Positions 63,695 to 64,000 of a stretch of 64,000 nucleotides of DNA are shown piece after piece. Every line of letters begins with the position of its first letter. Within the stretch, counting starts at the first letter, position 1. This DNA is from Candidatus Zixiibacteriota bacterium (GTDB lineage: Bacteria > Zixibacteria > MSB-5A5 > UBA10806 > 4484-95): assembly GCA_024231855.1 (NCBI GenBank), contig JAAEQD010000049.1, positions 1-64,000 on the forward strand, in the 5' to 3' direction. Position numbers and translations under genes: made by a program. Under the pieces are notes generated by a model that saw only the letters and a program-made list of their open reading frames with translations, was not told the origin of the DNA and made no database searches.

Positions 63695-63768
63695 TCGGGG
63701 TGAGAGGATTTGAACCTCCGACTCCTTGCTCCCAAAGCAAGTGCGCTACCAGGCTGCGCCACACCCCG
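63695..63768 (-). tRNA. tRNA-Pro (anticodon TGG)
   Basis: CGGGGTG acceptor at 63768, D-arm with CAGCCTGGTAGC, anticodon loop TTTGGGA, T-arm GAGGTTCAAATCCTC, 3' end CACCCCG and discriminator A at 63695. It lies eight bases from tRNA-Arg(UCU) in the same direction, so the two are co-transcribed. Confidence 0.95.
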
Positions 63769-63858
63769 TCTATTTTCCCTGTAGAATATATCGGCAAAAA
63801 CCGCTATGTCAAGAATAAAGGATCGCTTATAACAAAATCAGGGCTCCAAAAGATAAAA

Positions 63859-63879
63859 GGGACAGGTAAAACCCGTCCC
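63859..63879 (-). terminator. intrinsic terminator (minus strand)
   Basis: GGGAC 63859-63863 with GTCCC 63875-63879 and inner GGT/ACC; on the minus strand TTTTATCTTTTGG follows. It should end a transcript entering from beyond the window, before the tRNA pair. No gene is visible in 63769-64000. Confidence 0.6.
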
Positions 63880-64000
63880 CTCCATATAGTGAAACCGATA
63901 GACATCCGTGTTTATCAGTTATTTTTATATCGGCAAATTGTCTAATCCGTGTAGTCGGGGTGTTTCAAATCCGCCAAAATTACAGTTTTATAGTCAAATG

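Overview
The window looks like chromosomal DNA of an uncultured Gram-negative bacterium of the FCB (Fibrobacterota-Chlorobiota-Bacteroidota) side of the tree; a Zixibacteria-like candidate phylum is my best guess. This is inferred from style, not from a marker gene. Many exported proteins end in a Por/type IX-like C-terminal sorting domain (NYPNPFN ... LGR ... SGVYxYR ... MLLLK), others end in dockerin-like EF-hand pairs with the motif GSDVTYLVNYF, and there is a DUF5916 protein, a gingipain-like C25 protein, an RND/TolC efflux system and TTGACA/TATAAT promoters.

Layout. 1-1132: tail of a subtilase-like exoprotease and a small receiver/DHp-like protein. 1162-6044 (minus): a tightly overlapping operon of a diguanylate cyclase, NagZ, AnmK and a SpoIID/LytB protein, i.e. 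peptidoglycan recycling coupled to c-di-GMP signalling. 6100-11902: CPA2 antiporter, CPBP protease-like and PAP2 membrane proteins, a REC-GGDEF-EAL regulator and a YgjP-type metallopeptidase. 11944-18143 (minus): a MarR-adaptor-RND-TolC efflux operon with a probable operator at 18198-18242. 18300-34700: a secretome region (DUF5916 barrel, beta-helix proteins, C25 protein, dockerin-like proteins, arylsulfotransferase-like and Omp28-like proteins) with an interspersed thymidine kinase, structured intergenic elements and repeats. 35048-36094: two small cassette-like membrane-protein units next to tRNA-Arg(ACG). 36191-45045: glycosyltransferase, SppA fused to a beta-rich N-terminal half, a secreted class II amidotransferase, an Ig-like lipoprotein, a DMT transporter and small proteins.

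45231-63686 is a genomic island in tRNA-Arg(UCU). The intact tRNA is at the right end, and two direct partial copies of its 3' part lie at 45231 and 47848, so at least two elements appear to sit in tandem. The island holds a complete tyrosine recombinase, a truncated one, a serine recombinase, a plasmid- or phage-like module with a doubly broken clamp-loader gene, several secreted proteins, a TVP38/DedA-like membrane protein paired with an unknown protein, and an S2P-like membrane protein with HQIGH instead of HExxH, translationally coupled to an unknown polytopic membrane protein. tRNA-Pro follows at 63695.

The strongest candidates for new biology are the pseudo-S2P pair inside the island, the VTT plus unknown pair, the two covarying hairpin elements with a conserved CCCCCC loop (23272-23336 and 29623-29682), and the promoter-carrying cassette units at tRNA-Arg(ACG). 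All functions are read from sequence by eye; nothing was searched.
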